In this document: positions 1-10,312 of the stretch, in pieces
Layout: the number at the start of each line of letters is the position of its first letter
Position numbering within the stretch: position 1 is the stretch's first letter
Assembly (NCBI GenBank): GCA_963575745.1
Contig: CAUYUJ010018060.1
Location: 55,001-119,000, forward strand
DNA from: Prorocentrum cordatum
Lineage: Eukaryota > Sar > Dinophyceae > Prorocentrales > Prorocentraceae
Direction: 5' to 3'
DNA length: 64,000 nt
Translations under genes and position numbers: made by a program
Notes under the pieces: generated by a model
Told to the model about the DNA's origin: nothing
The model's input: only the letters and a program-made list of their open reading frames with translations
The model's database searches: none

Positions 1-172
1 GCGCGCACGCGCACGCGCCGCGCTACGCGCCGCGCACGCGCTCGCGCACACACGCCGCAAGCACGCACGCACGCTCGCACGCACGCACGCACGCCACGCA
101 CACACACATTCACACACGCACCACAGCACACACACACACACACTCTCACACACGCACACACACACACACACA

Positions 173-217
<45 letters not shown>

Positions 218-220
218 CGG
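1..220. repeat. CA/CG microsatellite
   Basis: Almost pure alternating purine-pyrimidine DNA: CG-rich for the first 60 bases, then (CA)n. No gene is supported. It abuts the first satellite block. Confidence 0.9.
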
Positions 221-342
221 CACACCACTCACACGTTTCGTGGCCCCGTAAGGGGCTCCGCCGAAGGCCTCCGCGCCACCGCCCGCATGCGCCAGCCTCG
301 CCCACTTCGGCGCGCGCCCTCGCACGCTTCGCCCCCCCCCCT

Positions 343-378
<36 letters not shown>

Positions 379-860
379 CCACCCCCCAACCACCGCCCGC
401 CACCACCACCGCCACCACCACCGCCACCGCGCGCGCGCGCCGCCCGCATGCGCCAGCCACACCCACTTCGGCACACCCCTTTAAGCGCTCCGTGGCCCCA
501 TAGGGAGCCCCACCGAAGGCCCAGTGCCACCGCCCGCATGCGCCAGCCACGCCCACTTCGGAACACCCTCGCACGTTTCGTGGCCCCGTAGGGAGCTCCA
601 CCGAAGGCCCCACTGCCACCGCCCGCATGCGCCAGCCACGCCCACTTTGGCACACCCTTCGCACGTTTCGTGGCCCCGAGCTCCAGCGAAGGCCCCATGC
701 GCCGCCGCCCGCATGCGTCAACCACCAAAGGCCCCAATGCCACCGCCCGCATGCGTCAGCCAACCCGCTTCGTCAAACCAATCACGCGTTTCGTGGCCCC
801 GTAGGGAACTACGCCGAAGGCCCCAGCGCCACCGTCCGCGTGCGTCAGCCACCCACGCGC
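221..860 (-). repeat. Dispersed satellite block 1, reverse orientation
   Basis: Five to seven degenerate units. The core reads GTTTCGTGGCCCCGTAGGG, then a GAGCTCCACCGAAGGCCCC segment, then CCGCCCGCATGCGTCAGCC. This is the reverse complement of the arrays at 41779-43386, 50182-50887 and 62136-62803. A long C run (about 333-377) interrupts one unit. Stop-free frames on both strands follow from the repeat and are not read as genes. Confidence 0.85.
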
Positions 861-879
861 ACACATACACACACAGAGA

Positions 880-1369
880 AACTTGTCGTCGCTGCGCGGG
901 GGGCGGGGCGGGGAGAAGGGATGGGGGGGGTGGGGGGGAGGGGGGAGGGTGGGGGGTGCGCCAGGGGGGGGGGAGCAGTTCGCACGTGTCCAGCCCACCC
1001 CTCGCACCCGTCCCCCCCCCCCCCCACCCCCCCCCGCCACTCCCCCCCGACGCCAACCTTTCCTCATCCCTAACACACCCGTCCTCCCCACTCCCACCGC
1101 CTCCCCCCTTGCATCCCCCCACTACCGCTCCCGCCCCCTTTCACCTCATCCCCCCCCCGTTCCCCCGCCTTTTTCTGCGCGCGCACGCGCGCGCGCGCGC
1201 GCGCTCGCAAACACATACGCACACACATCCACACATCCACACATCCACGCATCCACACATCCACACATCCACACCCATCCACACACCCACTCACGCGCAC
1301 ACACGCACGCACGCACGCACGCGCGCACGCACGCACGCATGCACGCACGCAGACACACACACACACACA

Positions 1370-1425
<56 letters not shown>

Positions 1426-1447
1426 CACATACACACACACTCACGCT

Positions 1448-1491
<44 letters not shown>

Positions 1492-1600
1492 CACAGACAC
1501 ACACACACACACACCAACACCCACACCCACACCCACACCCACACACACACACACTCGCGCACACACACACACACAGCACGCGACCGCCTCCAGTGAGCAC
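880..1600. repeat. G-run/C-run and CA/CG microsatellite
   Basis: G runs (about 896-980) are followed by C runs (about 1010-1160), then by CG- and CA-alternating repeats with degenerate ACGC and ACACATCC units. No coding signal is visible. Confidence 0.85.
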
Positions 1601-1619
1601 GCGGGGGCTGGGGGCGCAC

Positions 1620-2080
1620 GGCCGCCTCGCAGGCGGCGGTGGCACCGCATGGGGCTCCGCCGAAGGCCCCCGTGCCACCGCCCGCATGCGTCAGCCGCGC
1701 CCACTTCGTCACACCCCTCGCACGTTTCGCGGCCCCGCAGGGAGCTCCACCGAATGCCCCAGCATCGCCGCCCCCACCCGTCAGCCACGCCCACCTCGGC
1801 ACACCCCTCACACGTTTCGTGGCCCCGTAGGGGGCTCCACCGAAGGCTCCAGCGCCACCGCCCGCACGCGCCAGCCACGCTCACTTCGGCACGCCCCTTT
1901 AAACGCTTCGCGGTCGCATAGGGGGCCCCGCAGAAGGCCACAGCGCCACCGCCCGCGTGCGCCAACCGCGCACACTTCGGCACACCCCTCACACGTTGCG
2001 TGGCCCCGCAGGGGGTTCCACCGGCGGTTCCAGCGCCGCCGCCCGCGTGCGTCAGCCACACGCGTCGGCGCACCCCTCAC
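1620..2080 (-). repeat. Dispersed satellite block 2, reverse orientation
   Basis: About five units of the same satellite as 221-860 and in the same orientation. It ends at a (GAGGAC)n run at about 2085-2115. Confidence 0.85.
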
Positions 2081-2120
2081 CGAAGGAGGACGAGGACGAG
2101 GACGAGGAGGAGGAGTAGCA

Positions 2121-2760
2121 GGCGAACGATTGCCAAACAAACCCGCAGAAGGTAAAGGATACTTAAACTACAACAAATAAATTCAAATACATTGGAATAT
2201 ATGTAACGTAATCCTAAGAACCACACATAAAATCACTTCCATCACAATAAACTCAAATGACTGCATCGAAATTTAAAGGACCACACAGGGATTCAACGGA
2301 ACCCAGAGAAACCAGAGGAAATCCAAACATATTCAAAGAAACATACATAAATTGAGCGAAACTCAAAGAAACCACAGGAAAATTGAAATAACTACAAGAA
2401 ATTCAATTAAATTGTAAGAAACCCAAAGAAACTGACAATATATCAAAGGCGTTCAAATAAACCACATGAAATTTAAAGAAATGTAATACAACCCAACGAA
2501 TTCCAAAGACAGCCAAACAAATATCAGCAATTCAATGACATTCAATGGTATTCGATGAAACCAAATGGATCCCATCGAAACTTCAAAGAAATCTAGCGAA
2601 CTTCAACGAAACCCAACGAACGTCGAACATCTAACAACATTTCAATGACATTCAATGATAACCAAGGAAACCACATGGAATTCATTGTAATCCAAACAAT
2701 GTAGCAGCAACGCAGGGAACTTGATGACAACTCACAGAAGCTCAAGACATTACAATCAAT
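2121..2760. repeat. AT-rich, G-poor degenerate tandem repeat
   Basis: Composition changes abruptly from GC-rich to A- and C-rich on the plus strand. Motifs such as ATTCAAAGAAA and AACCCAAAGAAAC recur every 12-30 bases with heavy divergence. No long reading frame exists. Confidence 0.7.
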
Positions 2761-3129
2761 TTATGCAATCCGCTCGAATTGTTGCAACGTGTGCCGCAGC
2801 CCGCGCCGATTTGCCATTACTTTCGCATGGTTCATGTTTGGGAGCATGGTTGATTGTGTTTTACTAGATGGCGTGTGTTTCGTAACTTGTATACATTTCG
2901 CTGCAAGGCTCAGCCGCGTTGGGCCTGCACTGCGGGAGCGTGCGCAGGATCGAATCCCTCCTCCTCCACTCGTCGTTCTCATCCGCCCTCGGCCCTGGAT
3001 GCAAGGGCCCCGCCCCAGACTTCCGAGGGGGGGGGAGGAGGAGGGGGAGGAGGAGGAGAAGGAGAAATGCGAGGAGGATAATGGGGATGAGGAAGAGGAT
3101 GGAGTGGGTGATGGTGATGATCGCGATGA

Positions 3130-3440
3130 TGACTCATAGGCCTCGTACGGCCCATATGGCTCATAGGGCTCAGAGGGCCCATATGGCGCATAGGGCCCAT
3201 AGGCCTCATACTGCCCACCCATATGCATCATAGGGCTCATCGGCCTTATACTGCCCATATGGCTCATAGGCCTCATGCGGCATCGGGCTCATAGGATCCA
3301 CGCGGTTCATGCGTGTCGTACGGCAGATCGGGCTCATCGGGCCCACGTGGCTCATAGGGCTCCTAGGCCTCATCGGTGTCATAGGGCCCGTCGGGCTCAT
3401 AGGGCTCATAAGGCTTCGTAGGGGTCAGTTGGTTCATAGG
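3130..3440. repeat. Degenerate minisatellite of CATAGGGC-type units
   Basis: About twenty imperfect 12-18-bp units built on CATAGGGCCCATATGGC and GGCCTCATA. The stretches 2761-3129 (unique DNA, then a GA-rich run) and 3441-3800 hold no supported gene. Confidence 0.75.
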
Positions 3441-3807
3441 GCCGTTGTCTCGGGGCTATTGGGGCTTCGTTTTCGGGGCTCTCAGGGGCGTGCGTCGGGG
3501 CTACTACGACTACTGCTACTGCGGCCACTTGTCCTACTTGCACTACTGCGTAATAGTATCTACTGACCTTCGGTCCATCCCGTCACTATAGAGGGTGGGA
3601 TCGTTGGGCCTCTTGTGTGGCTCTCGGGGCATCCTGGAGGGAAGGGGCTGAAAATTTGGATTGTCGGCTCGGGCCCCCCATCTTGGGCCTCTTGGGGCCG
3701 CCTTGGGGCTCTGTTGGACCGTCTTGGGCACGTCGGAACGTGGCAGACAAACAGAAGCAGTGCGTCTAGGTGGACGCGTTGGCAGGAAACGCACAAGTGA
3801 CCAAACG

Positions 3808-4560
3808 TCACTCGAAACGCTCGAAGCACAGAGGTGTAGCCAATCGCCACACGAACGTACTCGACGTCGGAACGTGGCGGAGCCGATCTACGTTGAGCGT
3901 CGACGCCTGGTTGTCCAGCTTGGCACCGTCGATGAACAGCCTTGCAGGGATCACAGCGTCGGGACCGTGCCGCGTGACAATATCGTGCGTGTGGTAGTTG
4001 TCGCACAACAAGTGCGGCTGGCCTCTGTGCAACATGATCTCCGACTCCTCAGTCCGCCACTTCCGCGCGAGCACTTCGTAGAAGGGCACCGTCGGTGCAT
4101 ATTCCCTCTTGGCAGTGCGGCCCTTCCGCGTGCTCACGGGCATCTTAGTATAGCGCAGGCAATCGCGACGAACGTCGTCGCCTCCTAACACCTTGTAGAC
4201 GACCCTCGATGCATTTCTGTCGTGTTGCAACTCCCGAGAAAGGTTTTCGACTCCGACTCCTTTCGGCTTAGTGATCAGGACACATAGTTTGACCAACAAC
4301 GATGCAGAGACCTCGCCACTGAACCACAATCCTAACAGGGTTTCGCGCAGCAGCCGAGGATAATTTGGCGCCTTGCTCTCTGCGTCTCCTCTCACAATGC
4401 TGGTGCCCAGTCTGCGGTCCCTAGAGCTGGCAATGAACTGCCCCGATCTCAACAAGGCCCGACCAGCCTTCCTGAAACTCTTGAAGGAATTCGCCAGCTT
4501 CCCATCCCTGGTGGCGCGCCCTGCCGACCGACCTGAAGAGCGAGCCCGTTCCCCGCCCAT
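3808..4560 (-). CDS. N-terminal half of a transposase-like protein
   Basis: A 250-residue frame opens with ATG at 4560 (minus strand) and has a mixed, protein-like composition unlike the low-complexity frames around it. The central stretch (residues about 50-245) contains a WRTEESE segment followed by a PARLFIDGAKLDN segment. From memory this resembles the N-terminal half of a large repeated protein family in dinoflagellate genomes that behaves like a DNA-transposon protein; no catalytic residue can be assigned here. The apparent C-terminal half of the same family lies on the opposite strand across the gap (4883-5755), so the gene is inverted or misassembled. A DinoSL-like sequence lies 6 nt before the ATG. 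The coding status is fairly likely; the transposase call is an inference. Confidence 0.45.
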   Translation of the reverse strand: MGGERARSSGRSAGRATRDGKLANSFKSFRKAGRALLRSGQFIASSRDRRLGTSIVRGDAESKAPNYPRLLRETLLGLWFSGEVSASLLVKLCVLITKPKGVGVENLSRELQHDRNASRVVYKVLGGDDVRRDCLRYTKMPVSTRKGRTAKREYAPTVPFYEVLARKWRTEESEIMLHRGQPHLLCDNYHTHDIVTRHGPDAVIPARLFIDGAKLDNQASTLNVDRLRHVPTSSTFVWRLATPLCFERFE

Positions 4561-4566
4561 GAGAAA

Positions 4567-4584
4567 CTCCAGCCAAAATGGCTG
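4567..4584 (-). other. Degraded DinoSL-like sequence before ATG
   Basis: On the minus strand, CAGCCATTTTGGCTGGAG matches the last 18 bases of the DinoSL at 15 of 18 positions, including an uninterrupted 13-base core. It ends 6 nt before the ATG of the 3808-4560 frame, where a relict leader of a reverse-transcribed mRNA would sit. The core is itself a near palindrome, so chance cannot be excluded. Confidence 0.4.
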
Positions 4585-4626
4585 GTTACGCAGATGCCTG
4601 CCCGAAGACAGGGAGGCCGATCACTG

Positions 4627-4768
4627 GGCGTCGCTCGGACGCTCATTCCCTGTTTTTTTCTTTTTTTTTTTTCGGCGACGTGCGTGGTTTTTCTATTTAT
4701 GCAGAATGATCAAGGATGCTCCTCGATGGCCCCCGCCGAAAGGACAGGGCACGCGCCCGAGCGACGCC
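4627..4768. mobile_element. MITE copy e, terminal inverted repeats
   Basis: The ends are perfect 12-bp inverted repeats, GGCGTCGCTCGG and CCGAGCGACGCC. The inside shares the GATGCTCCTCGATGGC and CGCCGAAAG block with the other copies (34440-35068 and 37491-37609). It also holds a T run. The A-to-G change of the left arm is matched by T-to-C in the right arm. Confidence 0.75.
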
Positions 4769-4781
4769 GAGATCAGGCCCA

Positions 4782-4881
4782 NNNNNNNNNNNNNNNNNNN
4801 NNNNNNNNNNNNNNNNNNNNNNNNNNNNNNNNNNNNNNNNNNNNNNNNNNNNNNNNNNNNNNNNNNNNNNNNNNNNNNNNN
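4782..4881. other. Assembly gap, 100 N
   Basis: Exactly 100 N, a conventional placeholder for a gap of unknown size. It separates the two oppositely oriented halves of the transposase-like gene. Confidence 0.99.
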
Positions 4882-4882
4882 C

Positions 4883-5755
4883 CTGGTATGCTTTTGGAGG
4901 CCCCACCCACAGAAGCTTGAACGCACGTACCATCGAAACCCTCTTCTTGACGAGACTATCGGCATTTCGCTTCGAACATTTTCGATCGACGAGTTGCATA
5001 CCGTTCACCTGGGCATTATGAAAGTGTGGATAGGGTTTGTGTTGTGGCAATTGCTGCCAGCAAACATATACGACTTACGCGTGCATCTGCAAGACGATTT
5101 GATAACACAGGGTTTGCAGCACTTAATGGTCGACCTACGCACATGGTACTCAGTCGAGCGCACCAGGCGAGGCCTGAGTCAGAATGCAATCACTGAGATA
5201 GGAACCCTTACATCGACGATGATTGGCAGTAGACGTGCACCGACAGTAAGCACAAAAGCGGCAGAAACGAAATGGCTGTTTTTCTTCATGGTCGAGTTTG
5301 CTAAGAAGCACGCACGCAAATTAGATCCCACTGCCCCTGGACGAGAGATTGTCGAATCAGGTGTCGCGCTGCTTCGATGGTGCGAGCTGATCAGAGACAA
5401 GCCCCGACATCTAGACGATGCGACCTGCTCGCAGCTAGAACTTCTCGGCACGTTGCATTGTAGCCTTGCGGAGGAAGCTGGAGTGCCGATGATGCCCAAA
5501 CACCACATGTTTCGACATTTATCAGAGATGGCTCGATATAAGGGCAACCCCCGATTTTTCAATACATATCTCGACGAGTCGATGAATGGGGACATTGCGA
5601 AAGTGGCGGCAACATGTCATCGCATGCGTTTCGAACGTCAAGTCTTTAGGAAGTGGGGGTACAAGTCTGAAGGAGACCGCCGTGCTGTTTCTTGTTCGTG
5701 TCTGCTTGCTTGCATGTGTTTTGTTCGGTCATGTGCTGGCAAGTGTGCTCGTTGA
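4883..5755 (+). CDS. C-terminal half of a transposase-like protein (partial)
   Basis: The frame is open from the gap. The first residues after it include FWRPH and YHRNPLLDE; then come SIDELHTVHLGIMKVW, a long helical segment, and PKHHMFRHLSEMARYKGNPR followed by TYLDESMNGD. I recall this order (HRNP, then D-LH-LG, then PKHH and GNPR and DES) from a repeated dinoflagellate protein family that resembles DNA-transposon proteins; its biochemical activity is not established. Protein-like sequence runs to about 5686; beyond that the frame becomes Cys/Leu-rich and may be intron. The 5' part is missing in the gap, and its likely partner is on the minus strand at 3808-4560. Between 5756 and 6230 no coding exon is clear: G-rich runs and pyrimidine-rich DNA. 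Confidence 0.5.
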   Translation: MVCFWRPHPQKLERTYHRNPLLDETIGISLRTFSIDELHTVHLGIMKVWIGFVLWQLLPANIYDLRVHLQDDLITQGLQHLMVDLRTWYSVERTRRGLSQNAITEIGTLTSTMIGSRRAPTVSTKAAETKWLFFFMVEFAKKHARKLDPTAPGREIVESGVALLRWCELIRDKPRHLDDATCSQLELLGTLHCSLAEEAGVPMMPKHHMFRHLSEMARYKGNPRFFNTYLDESMNGDIAKVAATCHRMRFERQVFRKWGYKSEGDRRAVSCSCLLACMCFVRSCAGKCAR

Positions 5756-6230
5756 GTTCAACTATAGCACAGAAGTTTGCCCAGTGAAATTCACGAGGTT
5801 CCGGGGGCTCGATGGAAGAGATGAGGGGGGGGGGGGGCAAGGAGGGCAAGGAACTTGTGGAATGGGGGAAGGGGCGGGGAGGAAGGACAACGGCGGAGAC
5901 AGGAGGGGCCGAGGGATGGAGGAATGAAGAGTGAGACGGGTGAGGTCATTGCTAATCCTCTATCACTGTTGCCTCTCCTGCGGCGCGCCGCTGTCGTCGA
6001 TTATGGCTCGCGTTCCCGATCAGCCGCCCGACATGTCGAGTAAGGCAGCCATCGCCGCCTACAAGGCCCCCTTTGTTTTGTGATAAGTCAACGTAACCTC
6101 CCCGCGGTTTCACTAGCGTCCCCCCGCGCACCCTTCGCGCGTTTCCCAAGGACCCAAGATGCAGCGCACCGTCATCGAATCCATTTACTGATATCGGGCG
6201 AAAGAAAAAGTACACGCAAGGCAGGGAGGG

Positions 6231-7644
6231 ATGGGGCATCGGAGAATCACATGGGCGGGGCAGCAACACAAAGAAAAGACTAACAGAGTTTTGGGAGGCG
6301 GAGACCTGGGAGTATCCAATTATGCCAGGGAGTGTGCTAACCTCATACGGAGCTGTCATGGTAAGTCCATCGACCAGCTGAAGCAGCAGAAGCTAGTATT
6401 TGATTTTGCGAACTCGCACCTTACAGAGTACGAACGCAACTTAGATGCGTTTGAGGCCGCGCACTTGCATTTTGCGAATGTGTTCTTTGTTGGCAGCATA
6501 TGCATACGTCGCATGTTCTCTGTGAGCACGTCGGTTTGGCAAATCATAGGTCGATTACGTGTACGTTAGTTATTGTTCGGCGTTTGTTCGTCCCCCCCAT
6601 CCCTCTTGCACCCCCTCCTCTCCCCAGGTTTGCAGCGGGTGCGGTTCGCAAAGCTTACAGTTCAGATTGAATGGGGCACGTACTGCAGAATTCGACAAGT
6701 ATACTAGGCACCTCTCAGAGGACCTGCTGACACTGGAAGGCCAATTACATTGTGTATTTACAGTTCTACGGCTCCGTGAACAGGGTTTACTGACGATAGC
6801 GGTGGCCCCACTCACTCATCCTACTCGCTCCTCCTCATCGATCCCCGCCCCCATCGCTCCTTCCAGTTGGAATGCTCGCAATGGCTACGCTACTTGAATG
6901 CGAGCAACCACGGTCGCTGCCTGGAGAATGTTTACGGCTACGAAGATGAAGACCTAAAAGTATATAATTCGAATCGCATGGTTGAATTTGCAACATCCTT
7001 GTGCTTGCTGGCTCATTCAAGACGGGTGTGGACACTCATGGAGAAGCCTGCCCAACGCATCATGAATCTACACCCGTGCATGATTTCCCTTGTCAAGATG
7101 TCCCGAGCGTGCATGATTACAACATACATGGGCGCCTTCCAGAAAGACCCTCCCATCCCGAAATGTACGAATCTCATTACAACGTTACCTGACAGCTGCC
7201 ATGCACGGCTAAAGCTCAAGAAACCAAAATGCACCACCGATCCAGATCGCAAAGCAAAGTTTCACCGCAAGGAAGGAACCTGGACGATTGGCGGTAAGGA
7301 CAGTCGGGGGTTCCACAATGGCGAGTCCTCTCCCTGCTCCGCCCCCTCCTATTCCTCTTCCTCTTGGCCCCCGCCCCAAGCCCGTGCCCAAGGAGCTAAA
7401 AGGCACAGAACATTACCCGCCAGCTTACGGCTGTGCATTATGGGCAGCATGGAATTCGCGTCAAGGTGGCCCCTTCCTGCACGAGTTTAACAAGTACATT
7501 AGTGAAGGGCAGGCCGAACGTCTGGCAAAGAAGGTGGAGAAGGTCCTGGCAAAGAAAAGGCAAAGGAAGCAGATGCCTATAAGCGAAAGCAAAGTTGGCA
7601 AGATGCTGCTGAAGGTTCGCAAGAAGCCTGCTAAGAAGAGGTGA
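6231..7644 (+). CDS. Unrecognised four-exon gene with short introns
   Basis: Four open segments in different frames join without frame loss: exon 1 to 6560, exon 2 6628-6801, exon 3 6867-7292, exon 4 7393-7644 (TGA). Introns are about 67, 65 and 100 nt. Donors are GTACGT, GTGGCC and GTAAGG (the last boundary is ambiguous by one base), and acceptors are CCCCAG/G, TTCCAG/T and CCCAAG/G, each after a pyrimidine-rich stretch. The joined product is about 390 residues. Exon 2 has a Cys-x-x-Cys pair (VCSGCG). Exon 3 has a GYEDED patch. The C-terminus is strongly basic, with repeated KK and KR, suggesting nucleic-acid binding or nuclear location. The coding region is AT-richer than its surroundings. 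The 5' start is uncertain: ATG 6231 is the first in frame, but an acceptor near 6295 is also possible. I do not recognise the family. Confidence 0.5.
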
Positions 7645-7764
7645 GGCGCGCGTTGATGGTGACTTTGTCGACTTGCGGAGTTTCACGCTCTGCTGAAAAT
7701 GAAAGGAGCTATTCGATCCTTCGATCACTTGCTTCCCCCTGTGGCTCCTCCTTCTGGTAGCACC

Positions 7765-7920
7765 TTCAGGAGAGTCCGATGAGATTCGATTATGTTCGCT
7801 CGAGTGCGACAGGATATATTGGGACGGCGGTGCGATGATATTCGATTCGGTTCGCTCTGTTAGCACCTTCTGGGATGACGGTGCGATGAGATTCGATTAG
7901 GTTCGCTCGGGAGAGGCATG
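7765..7920. repeat. Three degenerate units of a GATGAGATTCGATT repeat
   Basis: The block CGGTGCGATGAGATTCGATT, followed by a GGTTCGCTC tail, occurs three times with drift, interleaved with TAGCACCTTC and ATATTGGG. A second small repeat, AACTCATCGC, follows at 7968-8010. No gene is seen between 7645 and 8096. Confidence 0.7.
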
Positions 7921-8096
7921 CTATATTGGGTAGGGGGACAGCCAGTGGAGAGCCCGAAACCATATCGAAACTCATCGCAACTCATCGCAACTCATCGCGA
8001 AACTCATTGCGACGTGAATCGTCCGTTCCAGGAGGGGACGACGATGAGGACAGCGAGTATTGGAGTTGCAGGGCGTTGGAGGTGGGAGGTGGAAGC

Positions 8097-9863
8097 ATGA
8101 GGACGGTGAGGGAAGGATGGGCCATGCAGTGGGGGAGGGATGATGAAGTACTCCGACGTTCGCGAGCCACCGCAAGCGCTCATGGCGTTGCAGTGCCCCC
8201 CCCCCTCGCGAGATCCACCCTTGGGGACGGCGGGCGGGCGGCAATGGGCCGCTACTGGGTCGACGTCAGGGACGAGAAGGTGAAGCTCGTCTCAAAGGAC
8301 GACGTCAAAGGAAGGCGGGAGGACGAGAAGAGCAATCGGCTCGCGGTTTCACAGGGCGACAAGCCAAGGAGAGCATGGCCCGACAGGAGATATGCACCAG
8401 ATGACAACCATGAGAAGAAAACAGCTCCGAAAGAAGAGAAGCACACTGAAGGCCGCGAACAAAAGCGGAATCAGGATACGAAAGATGGCAAGATGCGAAG
8501 TACGGAGACGACAGGTCGGACATATGCGAAGAGAGGTGAAGGTCATGACCAGGATCAGAAGAGAGAATGCCCGACGGATAAGGAAACACGTGAAAGCAAG
8601 GCCCAGGAACGGAGGGTAACTGACAAGAAGCGAAGTGAGGATAAGCCAGGTCATGAGGATCTGAAAGAAGAGAAGACGCGTGAAGACCAATCCAAAGGCC
8701 AGAGGAGAGATGCGGAAGATGGCAAGATGCGAAGTAAGGATACTAAAGGTCGGCAAGACGAGAAGACACGTGAAGGCCAGGACAAGAATCAGAGGAGAGA
8801 AAGCCCGACGGATGAGGAGGACCGTGAGAGCGAGGCCCAGGATTGGAGGATAGATGACAAGAAGCGAAGTAAGGATAAGAAAGGTCGGAAAGACGAGAAG
8901 AAGAGTGAAGGCCATGACCAGGGTCAGAGGAGAGACAATCCGACGGGTGAGGAGAAGCGTGAACGCAAGGCTCAGGATCGGAGGATATATGACAGGAAGC
9001 GAAGTGATAAAAGTGAAGGCCACGACAGGGACCCCATGAGGGACACGAACGATGGCAGTATGCAAAGTAAGGATCAGCCAGATCTGACTGGAGGGATGAC
9101 ACGACGTAAAGAACGTACACGTCCGACAGGCTGCGACAAGAAAAGGAAACGGCGTGACGACAAGAAATGCAAGAAGGACGAGACGACTCGTGACTGCCAA
9201 GCAGCGGATCGGAGTAGCGATCCGAACGACAAACTGCGCAGGACGGAGAAGAAATGTCGGCATGATGAGCAAGGCGAATATCATGACACGGGTCGGAGGA
9301 ACGTTGGGAAAGAGAGGGGCCGCCCGAAAGAACGAACCACCGAATGGAATGAGCAACCGAATGAGAGGGATGGCCCGACAGAAAAGCATAATACGAAGAA
9401 GAAGACAAAGAAGAAGAAGGATAAGAAGAAGAAGCATAAGACAGAGAAGACGAGGAAGACGAAGAGCAGAAGACCAAGCCCGTCGGTGGAGATGATTGAA
9501 GCGGACTCAGGATCGGCAACATTAGTCGATTCTCCAGCCAAGTCATTCGAATGCGATTGGGACGGAGAAGACGGAACACACGAGTTCGAAGCATTCCGTG
9601 ACAACCTCAGGGCTTTGGATCCATATAGCGGTGGTAGATTCGATTCTGATTGTCGACAGCTGCACGCCATGTTTGCGGACAAAGACTTCTTTAAAGGTAT
9701 CGGGAAGACGCTAAAAAGTGTTATTTCAATGGGAGCGCGGACGCCTGAAGATGAGGAAAGCCGAAAGCAAAGTGAAGCCGACAAGCCAAAAGATAAGGAA
9801 CGCCGAAAGAACTCAAAGATGAGGGGGGGGTCGGAGGGCGTGCGCACGCGGCGCACGCCGTGA
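8097..9863 (+). CDS. Long, highly charged repeat protein
   Basis: The frame is open from about 7926; the first in-frame ATGs are 8097, 8124 and 8244, of which 8244 (MGRYWVDVRDEKVKL) begins the most protein-like stretch. From there about 400 residues consist almost only of K, R, E, D, G, Q and S, in degenerate repeats of roughly 35-70 residues built on KKRSEDKKGRKDEKK- and GQRRDNPTDEE-like blocks. A lysine-rich KKKTKKKKDKKKK stretch follows. The last 130 residues are less biased (ECDWDGEDGTHEFEAF, then FADKDFFKGIGKTLKSVISM) and may be a small folded domain. TGA is at 9861. Nothing identifies a function; disorder and nucleic-acid or chromatin association are plausible from composition alone. 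Confidence 0.45.
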   Translation: MRTVREGWAMQWGRDDEVLRRSRATASAHGVAVPPPLARSTLGDGGRAAMGRYWVDVRDEKVKLVSKDDVKGRREDEKSNRLAVSQGDKPRRAWPDRRYAPDDNHEKKTAPKEEKHTEGREQKRNQDTKDGKMRSTETTGRTYAKRGEGHDQDQKRECPTDKETRESKAQERRVTDKKRSEDKPGHEDLKEEKTREDQSKGQRRDAEDGKMRSKDTKGRQDEKTREGQDKNQRRESPTDEEDRESEAQDWRIDDKKRSKDKKGRKDEKKSEGHDQGQRRDNPTGEEKRERKAQDRRIYDRKRSDKSEGHDRDPMRDTNDGSMQSKDQPDLTGGMTRRKERTRPTGCDKKRKRRDDKKCKKDETTRDCQAADRSSDPNDKLRRTEKKCRHDEQGEYHDTGRRNVGKERGRPKERTTEWNEQPNERDGPTEKHNTKKKTKKKKDKKKKHKTEKTRKTKSRRPSPSVEMIEADSGSATLVDSPAKSFECDWDGEDGTHEFEAFRDNLRALDPYSGGRFDSDCRQLHAMFADKDFFKGIGKTLKSVISMGARTPEDEESRKQSEADKPKDKERRKNSKMRGGSEGVRTRRTP

Positions 9864-10130
9864 GACGGCGCTGGACACTACCAGCTGCCGACTCGCGTTC
9901 GCGAGAAAATCATACCTCCAAAGTTCGTCCCCCCATTCTTCTACTTACCATTCTTTTACTCCTCCTCCTCCTCCTCGTCCTTCTCCCTCTCCTACGTCAT
10001 TCCTTCACTGACTCGTCCTCTACTCGAGCCCCGTCCTGGCCCCTCACCCCGCGGCCCCTCATTGCCACAGGAGGTGCCCGACCGAGGGGAGCTAAGGGAT
10101 GCATGGGGACAGTCGGGGCGTTTCACACGC

Positions 10131-10270
10131 TGCAGCGATGGCGTTGGTTTGAGCCAGTTTCGACACCAATTCCAGGTTTCATTGGAGCCCCAGTTTGATC
10201 TGTAGCGATGGCTTTGGTTTGAATCAATTTCGACATCAATTTCAAGTTTCATTGGAGCCCCAATTTGAGC
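10131..10270. repeat. Tandem duplication, two 70-bp units
   Basis: Units 10131-10200 and 10201-10270 share GCGATGG, TTGGTTTGA, TTTCGACA and TTTCATTGGAGCCCCA with about ten differences. The stretch 9864-10130 has a CTC microsatellite (about 9955-9990) and no gene. Confidence 0.85.
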
Positions 10271-10312
10271 GGACATCCAACCGTCGCATCAACTTAATGA
10301 ACATCGCGGGAT

